Shown piece after piece: positions 24,846 to 34,337 of a DNA stretch of 64,000 nt (the stretch's first letter is position 1; the number at the start of each line of letters is the position of its first letter). Source of the stretch: Acidimicrobiaceae bacterium (GTDB taxonomy: Bacteria > Actinomycetota > Acidimicrobiia > Acidimicrobiales > Poriferisodalaceae); the NCBI GenBank assembly GCA_026713105.1, contig JAPOPC010000018.1:1-64000 (forward strand). Direction: 5' to 3'. The notes beneath the pieces are model-generated. The model worked only from the letters and a program-made list of their open reading frames with translations. It was not told where the DNA came from and did no database searches. The position numbers and the translations under genes were made by a program.

Positions 24846-27371
24846 ATGACAGCACGGCGGGTCAGAGTGCCGGCCAAGCGATGCTCTGACGGTCCGCAGT
24901 ATTCAAATGCCAAATGTGTAATCTCAGCGTGCTTGCCCGGTTTCCGCGCCCTCGCCGCCCTGATCGTCGCCGCCTTGGTTGTGCCGCTGGCGTCACCTGC
25001 CGCGGCCGACACCCACGTCGAGGACCGGAGTGATCGCGAAGCGCTGGTCGAGATCTTCGAAGCCTTGAACGGCGAGAGCTGGAGCCGCAGCGACCTCTGG
25101 GGCTCCGAGGCCCCGCTCGACCGATGGCACGGCGTCACAACCAGCAGCGACGGCCGGGTGATGCGCCTCGAATTGACGTCCAACGGGCTGTCGGGCGAGC
25201 TTCCCGACGCGATCGGCCAGCTCACCGGTCTGCAGCGTCTCGACCTGGGCGACAACGACATCTATGGGGAGATTCCCCGGGCCATCGGTGAGCTCACCGA
25301 CCTGCGGGTGCTGGACCTGCAGAACAACCGGCTCTATCGCCAGATCCCCGCCGAAGTCGGCGCCCTCACCAACTTGACGGTGCTCGATGTCAAACGGAAC
25401 GCTCTGTGGGGTGCGAATCCCGCCGAACTGTGGCAACTCGAGAACCTGCGCGTGCTCGACATGCGAGGCAATCGCTTCTCAGGCGAATTGCCCCCCGAAT
25501 TGGGGGAGTTGGCCCAGCTCTCGCGCCTGGCGATCAGTCACAACCGGTTCTGGGGCGAGATCCCCGCCGAGATCGGTCAGCTCGACAACCTGGAATGGCT
25601 CGATGTCAGCTACAACAGCCTGTCGGGCGAGATTCCGGCCGAGATCGGCGAACTCTCCAGCCTGCAGTGGCTCGACGCCGCAAACAATCTGCTCTCCGGC
25701 GAGATTCCCCCAGAAATCGGCGACCTCAGCCAGATCATCACGCTCAACCTGCGAGGCAACCAGCTCACCGGGTCGATCCCTGCGGCGTTGGGAGATCTCG
25801 GCAACCTTGAAGACCTCGACATCAGTGCGAACCAGCTGAGGGGGGAGATTCCCGCCGAAGTGGGCCAGCTCGCCGAGCTCAGACGGCTGCACCTCAGCCG
25901 CAATCGCCTCGAAGGGCCGATCCCACCGGAGTTGGGTGAGCTGGACGAACTGCGATATCTGTGGCTGGAAGGCAACCAGTTGAGGGGGGAGATTCCCGCC
26001 GAAATGGGCCAACTCGCCAGGCTCAAAGAACTTCGCCTCGAGCAGAACCAGCTCACGGGCGCCATCCCCAGCCAGATCGGCAACCTCGGCAAGCTCCAAG
26101 TCCTGCACTTGGGTGACAACCAGCTCACCGGCGCCATTCCCTCGGGTATAGCGAACGCGGAGCGCCTGGCCGAACTACGTCTCGAACGCAACCTGCTGTC
26201 CGGCCGGATCCCGAGCGCCCTCGGTGGGCTCACGGCGCTGAAACACCTCGACCTCAGCGACAACTCGTTCTATGGGCGCATCCCCTACGCGTTGTGGAAC
26301 CTCACCGAGCTACGCCAGCTCCGGCTCGACGACAACGCGCTGTCGGGTCCGCTGAAGACGGCCGTCGCGAACCTTGAGAAGCTGACCGAATTCGACGTGA
26401 GCAACAATCGCTTCTCCGGTCCACTGCCCGTCACGATCACTCGCCTTGCCAAGCTGCGCAACCTGCGCGTGGCCGGCAATCAGCTGAGCGGGCCCATTCC
26501 CTCACATCTCGGCAGGCTCAGCGGGCTCGAGCACCTGGATCTCAGCGGGAACTCCTTCACCGGGACGCTGCCCCCGAGCTTGGCTCGGTTGACGAGGCTC
26601 GAGCACCTGGTCCTGCACGACAACCAGCTGTCCGGGGAGATCCCGGCCTGGCTGGGCGACCTGGACCGGGTGATCAACCTCGACCTTTCCAGGAATGCCC
26701 TGACCGGCCACATCCCGCCGTCCCTCGGCGACATGGCCAGTCTCGAGCGCATCTCGCTCAGCGTCAATGAGCTCGAAGGGCCCATTCCCGCCGAATTCGG
26801 CAATCTGGCGAACCTGCGGATCCTCTTCATCCGGTACAACCGGCTGAGCGGCGAGATCCCGGCCGAACTCGGCAATCTCAGCTCGCTCGTGCGGCTCAAC
26901 CTGTGGCACAACGAGCTGACCGGAGAGATTCCCGCCGAGCTCGGGAACTTGGTCAACCTGACACGGCTTGACCTCGACGACAACGAGTTCACCGGCGAGC
27001 TTCCTGCCGAGCTGGGCAACCTCGTCGAGCTGACCGAGGTGTGGCTGCGGGGCAACGAGCTGACCGGCGAGATCCCCGCTGAGCTTGGCAACCTCAGAAA
27101 GTTGAGGCGCCTCTACCTCGACGGCAACCAGCTCACCGGCGCCATCCCGGCCACCTTCGGCGATCTCAGCAGCATCAGGCGCCTCTGGCTCCAGAGCAAT
27201 CAGTTGAGCGGCCCCATTCCGGCTGGGCTCGGAACGCTCACCGACCTCGAGCAGATCATGCTCGGCGGTACCAACACGCTCAGCGGTTGCATCCCCGCGG
27301 CGTGGCAAGTGACGGAGTTCTTGGCAGACGATCTCGGCAGTCTCGAACTCGACTACTGCGCGGCCGGCTGA
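24846..27371 (+). CDS. Secreted leucine-rich-repeat protein
   Basis: 841 residues. The signal peptide region is FRALAALIVAALVVPLASPAAADT after a long polar N-terminus, so a start nearer to it (for example a TTG) is possible. Residues about 60-105 (DREALVEIFEALNGESW, then LDRWHGVTTSSDGRVMRLEL) are the LRR cap seen in plant and bacterial extracellular LRR proteins. About thirty 24-residue repeats of the plant type follow (LxxLxxLdLsxNxLSGeIP.elG). The end cap SGCIPAAWQVTEFLADDLGS and YC may form a disulfide. No wall anchor or transmembrane tail is seen, so the protein is probably released or held by binding. It may act in adhesion or recognition. Confidence 0.88.
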   Translation: MTARRVRVPAKRCSDGPQYSNAKCVISACLPGFRALAALIVAALVVPLASPAAADTHVEDRSDREALVEIFEALNGESWSRSDLWGSEAPLDRWHGVTTSSDGRVMRLELTSNGLSGELPDAIGQLTGLQRLDLGDNDIYGEIPRAIGELTDLRVLDLQNNRLYRQIPAEVGALTNLTVLDVKRNALWGANPAELWQLENLRVLDMRGNRFSGELPPELGELAQLSRLAISHNRFWGEIPAEIGQLDNLEWLDVSYNSLSGEIPAEIGELSSLQWLDAANNLLSGEIPPEIGDLSQIITLNLRGNQLTGSIPAALGDLGNLEDLDISANQLRGEIPAEVGQLAELRRLHLSRNRLEGPIPPELGELDELRYLWLEGNQLRGEIPAEMGQLARLKELRLEQNQLTGAIPSQIGNLGKLQVLHLGDNQLTGAIPSGIANAERLAELRLERNLLSGRIPSALGGLTALKHLDLSDNSFYGRIPYALWNLTELRQLRLDDNALSGPLKTAVANLEKLTEFDVSNNRFSGPLPVTITRLAKLRNLRVAGNQLSGPIPSHLGRLSGLEHLDLSGNSFTGTLPPSLARLTRLEHLVLHDNQLSGEIPAWLGDLDRVINLDLSRNALTGHIPPSLGDMASLERISLSVNELEGPIPAEFGNLANLRILFIRYNRLSGEIPAELGNLSSLVRLNLWHNELTGEIPAELGNLVNLTRLDLDDNEFTGELPAELGNLVELTEVWLRGNELTGEIPAELGNLRKLRRLYLDGNQLTGAIPATFGDLSSIRRLWLQSNQLSGPIPAGLGTLTDLEQIMLGGTNTLSGCIPAAWQVTEFLADDLGSLELDYCAAG

Positions 27372-27457
27372 GCCTCAGCTGCGGGGGCGAAACCACCCGA
27401 ACGGTCTCGCGGCGCAACGAGCCCGAGCGCACGACGCTGGGCGTCTACGGTGCCGGC

Positions 27458-29245
27458 CTACAGGTCAGTCCGGTACAGGTAGCGGATGTCCCAGTAGCCG
27501 TACAGCGTCGGCGTGACGTTGCCGAACACGTTGCGCACAGCGCCCAGGCGCTCCGAGAGCGTCGTGTAGATCAGCGGCACGTGTTCTGCGGCGGTCGCCT
27601 GTGCCTCGCGGTAGAGCTGTACCCGCTTGTCATGGTCAAGCTCTGTGCTTGCCTCGATGTACAGCCGGTCGATCTGGGCTTCCCAATGGGTCACCGGGTG
27701 GTCCTGGAAGGGGTACCACAAGTGCAGCGACTCTGAGCTGTGCCACAGCCCGATGCCGCTGTAGGGATCAGGACCACCGGTGAAGCCGATGACCATTGCA
27801 TCCCAGTCGTAGGTGGTCGTGAGCTGCGACACAAGGTCGCCGAAATCGATCACCTCATAGGTGACATCGAGACCCGCAGCGACCATCCCGTCCCGGATGA
27901 TCTCGGTGACTGCCTGACGCACGGTGTTGCCTTCGTTGGTCACCAGCGTGAACGAGATCGGGTTGCCCAGCTCGTCCTCGCGGATGCCGTCACCGTCGGT
28001 GTCGACCCACCCCAGGTCATCGAGAAGATCGTTCGCCCGGTCGATGTCGTAGGGGTAGCGGGGCACCTCGGGGTTGTGGAAGTCGCCGGCGGCCGGGCTC
28101 ACTGACGACCACTGCGGGTAGCCCAGACCGTGCTGGACGCCGTCGATCATCGCCGCCTTGTCCAGCGTGTGAGCCACCGCCTGACGGAAGTTCACGTTGC
28201 GGAACCAGTACAGCTTGGTCGGGTCAACGAACGGCTCACCTGTGTCATTCGAGCCTCGGTTCTGGTTGAAGGTCAGGAACGTGGTGCCGAAGCCAGGACC
28301 CCGCCGGTGCAGCGCAAAGTTCTCCTCGGTCTGCAGCGGCTCCAGCGCCGCGTACTCCTCGCCCAGCACACCGTGGAAGTCCGAGGTGCCCTCACGGAAC
28401 AGCGCCAGCTCCGATTCCAGATCCGGCACCACGATGTGCACCACCTGGTCCAGGTACGGAAGCTGCTGGCCGTCGGCATCGGTCTTCCAGTAGTCCGGGT
28501 TGCGCTCGAAGACGACTCGCTCGCCGGGCGTGTACTCGCCGATGGTGAACGGCCCGGTTCCGATGATCTCCGATGGGTCAGTGTCGATATTCCAGAACTC
28601 AGTGAAGGCGCCAGCGGTGATGGGCCCCTCCAAGATGTGCTTGGGGTAGATGGCGGTGCCCATCGAGCGGAGGAATGGTGCGAACGGCTGGGGCAGCACG
28701 AACTCGACCGTGTGGTCGTCAAGTGCCGCCACCGTCATGTTCGACACCTCCCACTCCTCGTCGTCGTTGAGGTAACGGAACTCGAACGTGGCACGGCTCG
28801 ACGCGTTGAAGTCGTCGTTGTAGACGATCTGGTTGAACGTGAAGTCGACATCGTGGGCGGTGAACGGCGTGCCGTCGTGCCACAGCACATCCTCACGCAG
28901 GTTGAACACCCAGCGAAGGCCATCGTCGGAGCGTTCCCACGACTCGGCGAGCGCCGGCTCGATCTCGTCGTCGAGCCAGGAGGTCTCGGTGAGACCTTCG
29001 AACAGGTAGCCCAACACGTTCGACGATCCGGCGTCGTTGGACAGCGCCAAGTTGAGGGTCAGCGGCTCGGAGATCGTCGCGAGCGTGAGTGCCCCACCGT
29101 GGGTGCCGATCTCGTAGGAGAACTCCTCGGCGTTGCTGCGTAGCTCGGCGACGATGTCGCCTGTCGCCGCTGGCTCGTCTGTTGAGCAAGCCGAGAGGAT
29201 CAACAGGATGCTCAGAGCGACTGCAACGGTTGATCGAAGTCTCAC
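27458..29245 (-). CDS. ABC transporter solute-binding lipoprotein (family 5, peptide/nickel type)
   Basis: 595 residues from the GTG at 29245, which follows a strong AGGAGG; an upstream ATG would bypass it. The lipobox is VALSILLILSACSTDEP. SBP_bac_5 features include YLFEGLTETSWLDDEIEPAL, FNLREDVLWHDGTPFTAHDV and ARAND-type NDLLDDLGWVDTDGDGIRED, followed by a C-terminal lobe ending in IRYLYRTDL. It binds oligopeptides or similar solutes outside the membrane. No permease or ATPase genes are adjacent, so it is an orphan here or relies on remote partners. Confidence 0.88.
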   Translation of the reverse strand: MRLRSTVAVALSILLILSACSTDEPAATGDIVAELRSNAEEFSYEIGTHGGALTLATISEPLTLNLALSNDAGSSNVLGYLFEGLTETSWLDDEIEPALAESWERSDDGLRWVFNLREDVLWHDGTPFTAHDVDFTFNQIVYNDDFNASSRATFEFRYLNDDEEWEVSNMTVAALDDHTVEFVLPQPFAPFLRSMGTAIYPKHILEGPITAGAFTEFWNIDTDPSEIIGTGPFTIGEYTPGERVVFERNPDYWKTDADGQQLPYLDQVVHIVVPDLESELALFREGTSDFHGVLGEEYAALEPLQTEENFALHRRGPGFGTTFLTFNQNRGSNDTGEPFVDPTKLYWFRNVNFRQAVAHTLDKAAMIDGVQHGLGYPQWSSVSPAAGDFHNPEVPRYPYDIDRANDLLDDLGWVDTDGDGIREDELGNPISFTLVTNEGNTVRQAVTEIIRDGMVAAGLDVTYEVIDFGDLVSQLTTTYDWDAMVIGFTGGPDPYSGIGLWHSSESLHLWYPFQDHPVTHWEAQIDRLYIEASTELDHDKRVQLYREAQATAAEHVPLIYTTLSERLGAVRNVFGNVTPTLYGYWDIRYLYRTDL

Positions 29246-29313
29246 AGTGCCTCCTGGTTGCACGGTTTATGAAGCGCGCTGGCCAGTCTCGGCCTTACGC
29301 GTCATGGGGACAA

Positions 29314-30105
29314 CTAAATCAGGAGATTTGCTCGCAGCATGTCGAGCGCCGCGGGGTCGAGGCCGTGGCCGAGGAGGTATCCCTCGACACCGGTTGCCCT
29401 GCTGCCGTTGGACAGACGCCCAAAACGATGGTCGAGCTCTGTCAGCACCGCCGCTATCACCCCGCGCGGCGCGCTGAGGATGGCCCGCACGTCGTCGATG
29501 GCAATGCCGATCTTTGCGAATTCCGGCGTCAGCTCCTTGATGCGCTGATGCGACCGGAGCTCGTTCGACAGGCAATAGTCGTCCAGCACGGTCTCGCGCT
29601 CGACGCCGAGTGCTTCGAGCAGCAGCGCTGACGCGATGCCGCTGCGGTCCTTGCCAGCCGTGCAGTGGAACAGCATCGGCAGGTGGTCGATGTCGGCCGC
29701 GATCGCCACGAGCTGAGCGAACCGCTCGCCGTAGTCGCCGATCATCTTCAGGTAGAGCTCGGCCATATCGTCTTCGCTCACCGACCGCAGCCGGCCCTCG
29801 AATATCTGGTCCACCATGCTGATGTCGCCGTCGACGGTGTCGCCCACCGGCAACGAGATGTGCGAGGTCACGCCGGGCCACAGCCGCGAGCGATCCCGCT
29901 CGATCTCGGGGCCGGCCCGGAAATCCACCACGGTGCGAATGCCGCGGCTGCCGAGTTCGTCGAGATCGTCGGGGGTCAGCGTGCTCAACCGGTCCGAGCG
30001 ATACAGCGCCCCCGTCCGAACGTGATGTCCGCCCGCTGCGGGGTAGCCGCCCAAGTCGCGGCAGTTCCGCGCACCTTCCAGCACAACCACGGCATCTCGA
30101 CGCAC
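29314..30105 (-). CDS. Tyrosine-protein phosphatase (PtpB/SiwA-like, Y_phosphatase3)
   Basis: 263 residues from the GTG at 30105; the frame extends upstream but would overlap the divergent oxidoreductase gene. LEGARNCRDLGGYPAAGG and RTGALYRSDRLSTLTPDDLD are the family's N-terminal signature. The P-loop is FHCTAGKDRSG (Cys-x5-Arg). The general acid could be the Asp in the DFRAGPEIERDR segment. It dephosphorylates phosphotyrosine and perhaps phosphoinositides, as Mycobacterium PtpB does. The gene is separated by 68 bp from the solute-binding protein gene. Confidence 0.85.
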   Translation of the reverse strand: MRRDAVVVLEGARNCRDLGGYPAAGGHHVRTGALYRSDRLSTLTPDDLDELGSRGIRTVVDFRAGPEIERDRSRLWPGVTSHISLPVGDTVDGDISMVDQIFEGRLRSVSEDDMAELYLKMIGDYGERFAQLVAIAADIDHLPMLFHCTAGKDRSGIASALLLEALGVERETVLDDYCLSNELRSHQRIKELTPEFAKIGIAIDDVRAILSAPRGVIAAVLTELDHRFGRLSNGSRATGVEGYLLGHGLDPAALDMLRANLLI

Positions 30106-30146
30106 GGGCTCGCAGGCTAACCATCGGGGGGCTACCGTCGCCGCCC

Positions 30147-31130
30147 ATGCGTGCAGTGGTGATTCCCGAATACGGCGGCGTCGAAGTACTCGAAGTGCGA
30201 GAGGTGCCCGATCCGGTGCCTGGACCCGACGAGGTGCTCGTCGAGGTGGCCTGCTCGGCCATGAATCGGGCCGACCTGCTCCAGCGGATGGGTCTCTATC
30301 CAGCACCGGGTCCGAAGCCCGAGTTCGAGATCCCCGGCATGGAGTTCGCCGGGACGATCGCGGCGCTGGGTGAGCGTGTCGTCGGATGGTCCGCCGGAGA
30401 CGAGGTCATGGGCATCGTGTCGGGCGGGGCAAAGGCCGAGCGAGTCGCGACCCATGAGCGCATGCTGCAGCGCATCCCTGCGGGAGTGTCTCTGAGAGAT
30501 GCTGCCGCGATTCCGGAGGTGTTCATGACGGCCCACGATGCGCTGGTGACCCAAGGCGAGCTGACCTCGGGCGGCACGGCGCTGGTGCATGCGGGAGCCT
30601 CAGGCGTGGGCACTGCCGCAATCCAGATCGCGAAGGCCATCGGCGCCAGGATCGCCGTCACCTGCTCGACGTCCAAGGTAGCGGCGTGCACTGAATTGGG
30701 GGCCGATGTGGTCATCGACTACACCGAGACCGACTTTGCAGATGCGATCAAGGAATGGACCGATCGCCAAGGCGTCGACGTGGTGCTCGACGTGATCGGC
30801 GGCGACTATCTGGCCCGAAACATTGCGTCTGTTCGTGTGCAGGGCCGCATCATTCAGGTCGGCGTCATGGGAGCGCCCACCGCAACGTTCCCTCTCGGCG
30901 CCTTGCTGCCGAAACGGGCGGCACTCATCGGCACCGTGCTGCGCTCGCGGCCCATCGAGCAGAAGATCGATGCCAACCAGCGGTTCTGCGCCGAGCTGCT
31001 GCCTCGCTTCGACGACGGCTCGCTGCGGCCGGTCATCGACTCCCGATTCGCCCTTGACGACATCGCCGGGGCACACGAATACATGGCCACCAACGCAAAC
31101 GTCGGAAAAATCCTGCTCGACGTCAGCTAG
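30147..31130 (+). CDS. NAD(P)H quinone oxidoreductase, PIG3 family
   Basis: 327 residues. Medium-chain reductase without zinc: N-terminal MRAVVIPEYGGVEVLEVREV, AMNRADLLQRMGLYPAPGP (PIG3 signature), the Rossmann loop VHAGASGVGTAAIQIAKAIG and DVVLDVIGGDYLARNI. The length fits the family (about 325). It reduces quinones with NADPH. It is the last ordinary gene before the defence cassette on its right. Confidence 0.88.
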   Translation: MRAVVIPEYGGVEVLEVREVPDPVPGPDEVLVEVACSAMNRADLLQRMGLYPAPGPKPEFEIPGMEFAGTIAALGERVVGWSAGDEVMGIVSGGAKAERVATHERMLQRIPAGVSLRDAAAIPEVFMTAHDALVTQGELTSGGTALVHAGASGVGTAAIQIAKAIGARIAVTCSTSKVAACTELGADVVIDYTETDFADAIKEWTDRQGVDVVLDVIGGDYLARNIASVRVQGRIIQVGVMGAPTATFPLGALLPKRAALIGTVLRSRPIEQKIDANQRFCAELLPRFDDGSLRPVIDSRFALDDIAGAHEYMATNANVGKILLDVS

Positions 31131-31481
31131 CGCCGATCCTGTCAAATTGCTTGTGAGTCCAGCGTGGTCTGAGGGCCGCGCCTGTCAGCCGGGCGGAATC
31201 ATGCCTGCGGCTGAATCTTGGCATGTCGGCCCTGTCCGTGAGCGACACTGCCGTGCCGGCACTTGGCGCGTACTAGGTGCGTGCAGCAACAGGCTCGTAC
31301 CTAGAGCGAGCCCGCCAAGCGATCACACGGACGCTGTGCAGCCGCCGCTTCGCACCACTGCCACCACCTTCTCATCATGGCTGTCACACCCCCGGGCAAT
31401 ACTGGTCATCGTTAGTGGAGGCGGTCATCTCCAGATGAGCGCCTCGCATTGTCACGTCTAGCCTGAGAGAAGTGCCATTTG
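31131..31481. other. Leader region upstream of the defence operon
   Basis: 351 bases without a supported gene between the oxidoreductase stop and the first gene of the 14-kb cassette. It must hold the operon promoter. GAGAGAAG lies just before the presumed start. I see no clear palindrome or -10/-35 pair. Confidence 0.4.
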
Positions 31482-34337
31482 GTGGTTGAGAAGACAATTG
31501 TTGACCTTCACGGCGAGCTTCACGACCATTTCGTTGCGCTCCGCGCTGATCGCGACGCGACCAGTCCCAGCAGTCCCGTCTTCGTTCTTGAGCACGGGCT
31601 CGATCCCGACCAGGAACTCCCCGAGCTGAATGGCGTCGTACGCGATGTCGTCGCCGGCGCCCGGTTGCCAGCAAAGCACTGGCTGCCTCTCGTCGTCTAC
31701 GCGGCAGAGATCGGCTACCGGTACGAAGGTGACGAGTACTGGCCGGTATTTGAGGCGGAAACTCCAGGCTGGAAGCGACACGGAACCGCTGGTCGTCGGT
31801 ACATCCGCAGGAAGTACGAGTTGTTCGCCGCGACGTACGGCGGAGCTCGGCCTTCAGGCACCTGGGCAGAGTGGTTCAAGAACATCGCATGGCCGATAAC
31901 TCATGCTGTGCTGCCAGCCGACCTACAGCGGCATCTGGCGCGATTGCTTTCCGATTACCAGTATGCGTTCACCACTGAACTGCTCGAGGATCATGAAGCG
32001 CTAGGGGAGCGGCTAGGCGCTCGAGCCGGTGACACCTCATCACGGTTCCGCAAATTTGCGGAAAACACGTCGCTGCTCGGGTTGGTCTCGGCCTCCTTGC
32101 TCCTGGGCGACGAGGATGAGACGCCGCTCCTGACTGGTGATGTGTTGCACAGAATTGTGGCTGATCTCAGCCATGAGCGACAGGCGGGGGAGTGGCTTCG
32201 CGACGCGAAACGCGCCGCAGTCCGAGTCCGCCGGAAGGGGCTACTCGGAGCAGCCAGCTCGGTGTCGGATGCCTCTGTGGCGGACATTGTGGACCGACGC
32301 TGGCCGAGGCTTGAGCTGACCCTTTCTCTTCGTCGCTCGTCAGCAGGGTGGTCGGTCTACCTGACTGTTCCAAGTCATGAGTCCATCGCCCAACGTTTCC
32401 CCGCGGTTCGGGACGAGATGGGACGCGTCCGATGCCGAATCGACGGCGTCTCCGGTGTCCGTGCTCGGGGCAGCATGATGTATCGGCAGGGGCCGTTGGC
32501 GCTGGAAACAATGCCGGTCCCAAACAAAACTCCCGTGCGAGTGGAGGGCGGTTCAGCAGCACTCACCGAACGTCTTGTCGATCACTGCCGCGTTCCGGCT
32601 CAACCATGGTTGTTCCGATTCCGTGAACCGGGCTTGGCGCACGAAGTACGAATGAACTCCGTGCGCCCGGGCGAGGAATACATCCTCGTCGCGCCTGAGC
32701 TTCCCGAGTCCAGCGACCTGCTCGGCGCCGAACTTGTCAACCTCACGACGCGAGGTGTCAAGGGAACGCGGTTCAGCATCCCGAGCGAGGTCGATGATGC
32801 ACTGATTGCAGCCCTCCAAGACATGGGCCTTGGGCTGGTCTCCGATGTCTTCCTTTGGCCGGCGGGACTCGTTCCGGCGTCCTGGGACGGTGAGGGCCGA
32901 GCGGCGTGGTCAGCTGGAGAGGACCCGATTATCGGCATCAGGAGCGCGCGTCGTGTCGCCCGGTGTGTTGTGTCAACGGCTGAGGATGTGGTGGAAATCC
33001 GCTGGCCAGTCGATCGCGACACAGTGTTTGTGCGGCTGACGGGCCTCGAGATGGGCACACATTCCGTTGAGATCCAACTTCTCGGTGCCGACGAGTCGGC
33101 GAGCGCAGTCGCGACGGGTCAAGTCGTGGTTGAAATCCTGGAGCCCGCCGACAGTGCCAGTTCGGCAAGTCGAGGTCAGGGCATTCAGACGTGGACCTAT
33201 CCGTCCCATCCGACACTTGAAGAACTGTGGCGTGGGGGCGCAGCGGTCGTTGTAGATGGGCCGCACGGCGAGAAGGTCCGATTCGAACTTCGACTTATGA
33301 CACGCAGCGGTCGAAGAACACTTGCGACGAGGTCCTTCTCGTCCGCGCTGCCAGTTTGGGAACATCGATGGCACGACCTTCTCCGCGGAGTTCAGGGAGA
33401 CGGGGAACTAGATAGGAACATCGGTCAGGCTGAGGAGTTGACGGTCGTAGTCTCCAACCTCACGCTGGGCTCGGCGGAGATTCGCGCAGAGCGGCTCTTC
33501 GAACCCCTTCGATGGAACACTGGAATTGACCGCGATGGCCCGTACGCGAGGCTCGTCGACCACTTGGACAGTGATGATCTCCGGGTGTCCGTGACGGATG
33601 TCCGCTCGCCAGCCGAGGCGCTCGAGGTTGTCCTCCAAGACGACCGGGAGATCAGGTCCGAGAATGGGCTGTTGGCCGTGGCGTCCGCCGGGGATTTTCA
33701 GGCTGCAGTAGTACTTCCGCCTCACGTCAGCGGCGGACTGGACGCGCTCGCAAGGCTCTCAGTACGACCCTCGCTGCGTACCGGCAACCGATCGGCGGAC
33801 TCGATCCATCGCATGATCGAATTGGCCCATCGCTGGACTCGAGCGGCATCGCCGGCGGATCAGAATGCCGCGAGGATGCAATCGCGGGTTAACGATGCGA
33901 TCGTGGCGCGCCTGAGTGGGGTGATCGCCGGCGACCGCTGGCGGGACCTCGAACGAGAGGCTCTCGAAAGGGCTGATCTCACTCGGGACCGCCTGTTCGG
34001 CGCAGTTGGTCGCTCCGGCGCAGAGCAGGCGATCGCCGCCACGCTTGTCGACATGGCGGGTTGTGTGCCGGCCCTCCCGGAGGAACGTGCAGTCGCGTTC
34101 GCAGAAGTCCTTGAAGCGCACGAATGGCAAGTTGGTGGGGATTTCGCCGAACTGATACTGCGGCTTTGTACGGCACCCGGATCGATCGCGCCAACGGACG
34201 GCCGCACGTCTGAGGCGATCAAACTTGCTCTCGAGCGGCCCGCTCTCATACGACTAGCGCGGGCCTTCGCCTTTGCGATTGGCGACAAGGGGGGCGAATC
34301 CGGAATGTCACTGCTTGAGGAGTGGCCGTGGGACTAG
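31482..34337 (+). CDS. Large unknown protein, first gene of the Druantia-like operon
   Basis: 951 residues from the GTG at 31482 (a TTG one codon earlier also fits), preceded by GAGAGAAG. No enzyme motif is evident. Residues about 70-165 are aromatic-rich (YAAEIGYRYEGDEYWPVFEA, then FKNIAWPITHAVLPADLQRH), a segment I associate with large defence-island proteins but cannot name. Around residues 500-560 the sequence is beta-rich (VVEIRWPVDRDTVFVRLTG) and may be an immunoglobulin-like sandwich; the C-terminal quarter is helical. The stop overlaps the next gene. It may correspond to the DruB or DruC position of Druantia operons, which is inference from context only. Confidence 0.75.
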   Translation: MVEKTIVDLHGELHDHFVALRADRDATSPSSPVFVLEHGLDPDQELPELNGVVRDVVAGARLPAKHWLPLVVYAAEIGYRYEGDEYWPVFEAETPGWKRHGTAGRRYIRRKYELFAATYGGARPSGTWAEWFKNIAWPITHAVLPADLQRHLARLLSDYQYAFTTELLEDHEALGERLGARAGDTSSRFRKFAENTSLLGLVSASLLLGDEDETPLLTGDVLHRIVADLSHERQAGEWLRDAKRAAVRVRRKGLLGAASSVSDASVADIVDRRWPRLELTLSLRRSSAGWSVYLTVPSHESIAQRFPAVRDEMGRVRCRIDGVSGVRARGSMMYRQGPLALETMPVPNKTPVRVEGGSAALTERLVDHCRVPAQPWLFRFREPGLAHEVRMNSVRPGEEYILVAPELPESSDLLGAELVNLTTRGVKGTRFSIPSEVDDALIAALQDMGLGLVSDVFLWPAGLVPASWDGEGRAAWSAGEDPIIGIRSARRVARCVVSTAEDVVEIRWPVDRDTVFVRLTGLEMGTHSVEIQLLGADESASAVATGQVVVEILEPADSASSASRGQGIQTWTYPSHPTLEELWRGGAAVVVDGPHGEKVRFELRLMTRSGRRTLATRSFSSALPVWEHRWHDLLRGVQGDGELDRNIGQAEELTVVVSNLTLGSAEIRAERLFEPLRWNTGIDRDGPYARLVDHLDSDDLRVSVTDVRSPAEALEVVLQDDREIRSENGLLAVASAGDFQAAVVLPPHVSGGLDALARLSVRPSLRTGNRSADSIHRMIELAHRWTRAASPADQNAARMQSRVNDAIVARLSGVIAGDRWRDLEREALERADLTRDRLFGAVGRSGAEQAIAATLVDMAGCVPALPEERAVAFAEVLEAHEWQVGGDFAELILRLCTAPGSIAPTDGRTSEAIKLALERPALIRLARAFAFAIGDKGGESGMSLLEEWPWD

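Noticed and set aside
24846-27371. Regular repeats considered as CRISPR or satellite DNA
   Set aside because: The 72-bp periodicity is the coding reflection of 24-residue LRRs and there are no spacers.
28130-29143. Plus-strand frame (337 aa) opposite the solute-binding protein
   Set aside because: Antisense shadow; the minus strand carries a lipobox, a strong Shine-Dalgarno sequence and SBP_bac_5 motifs.
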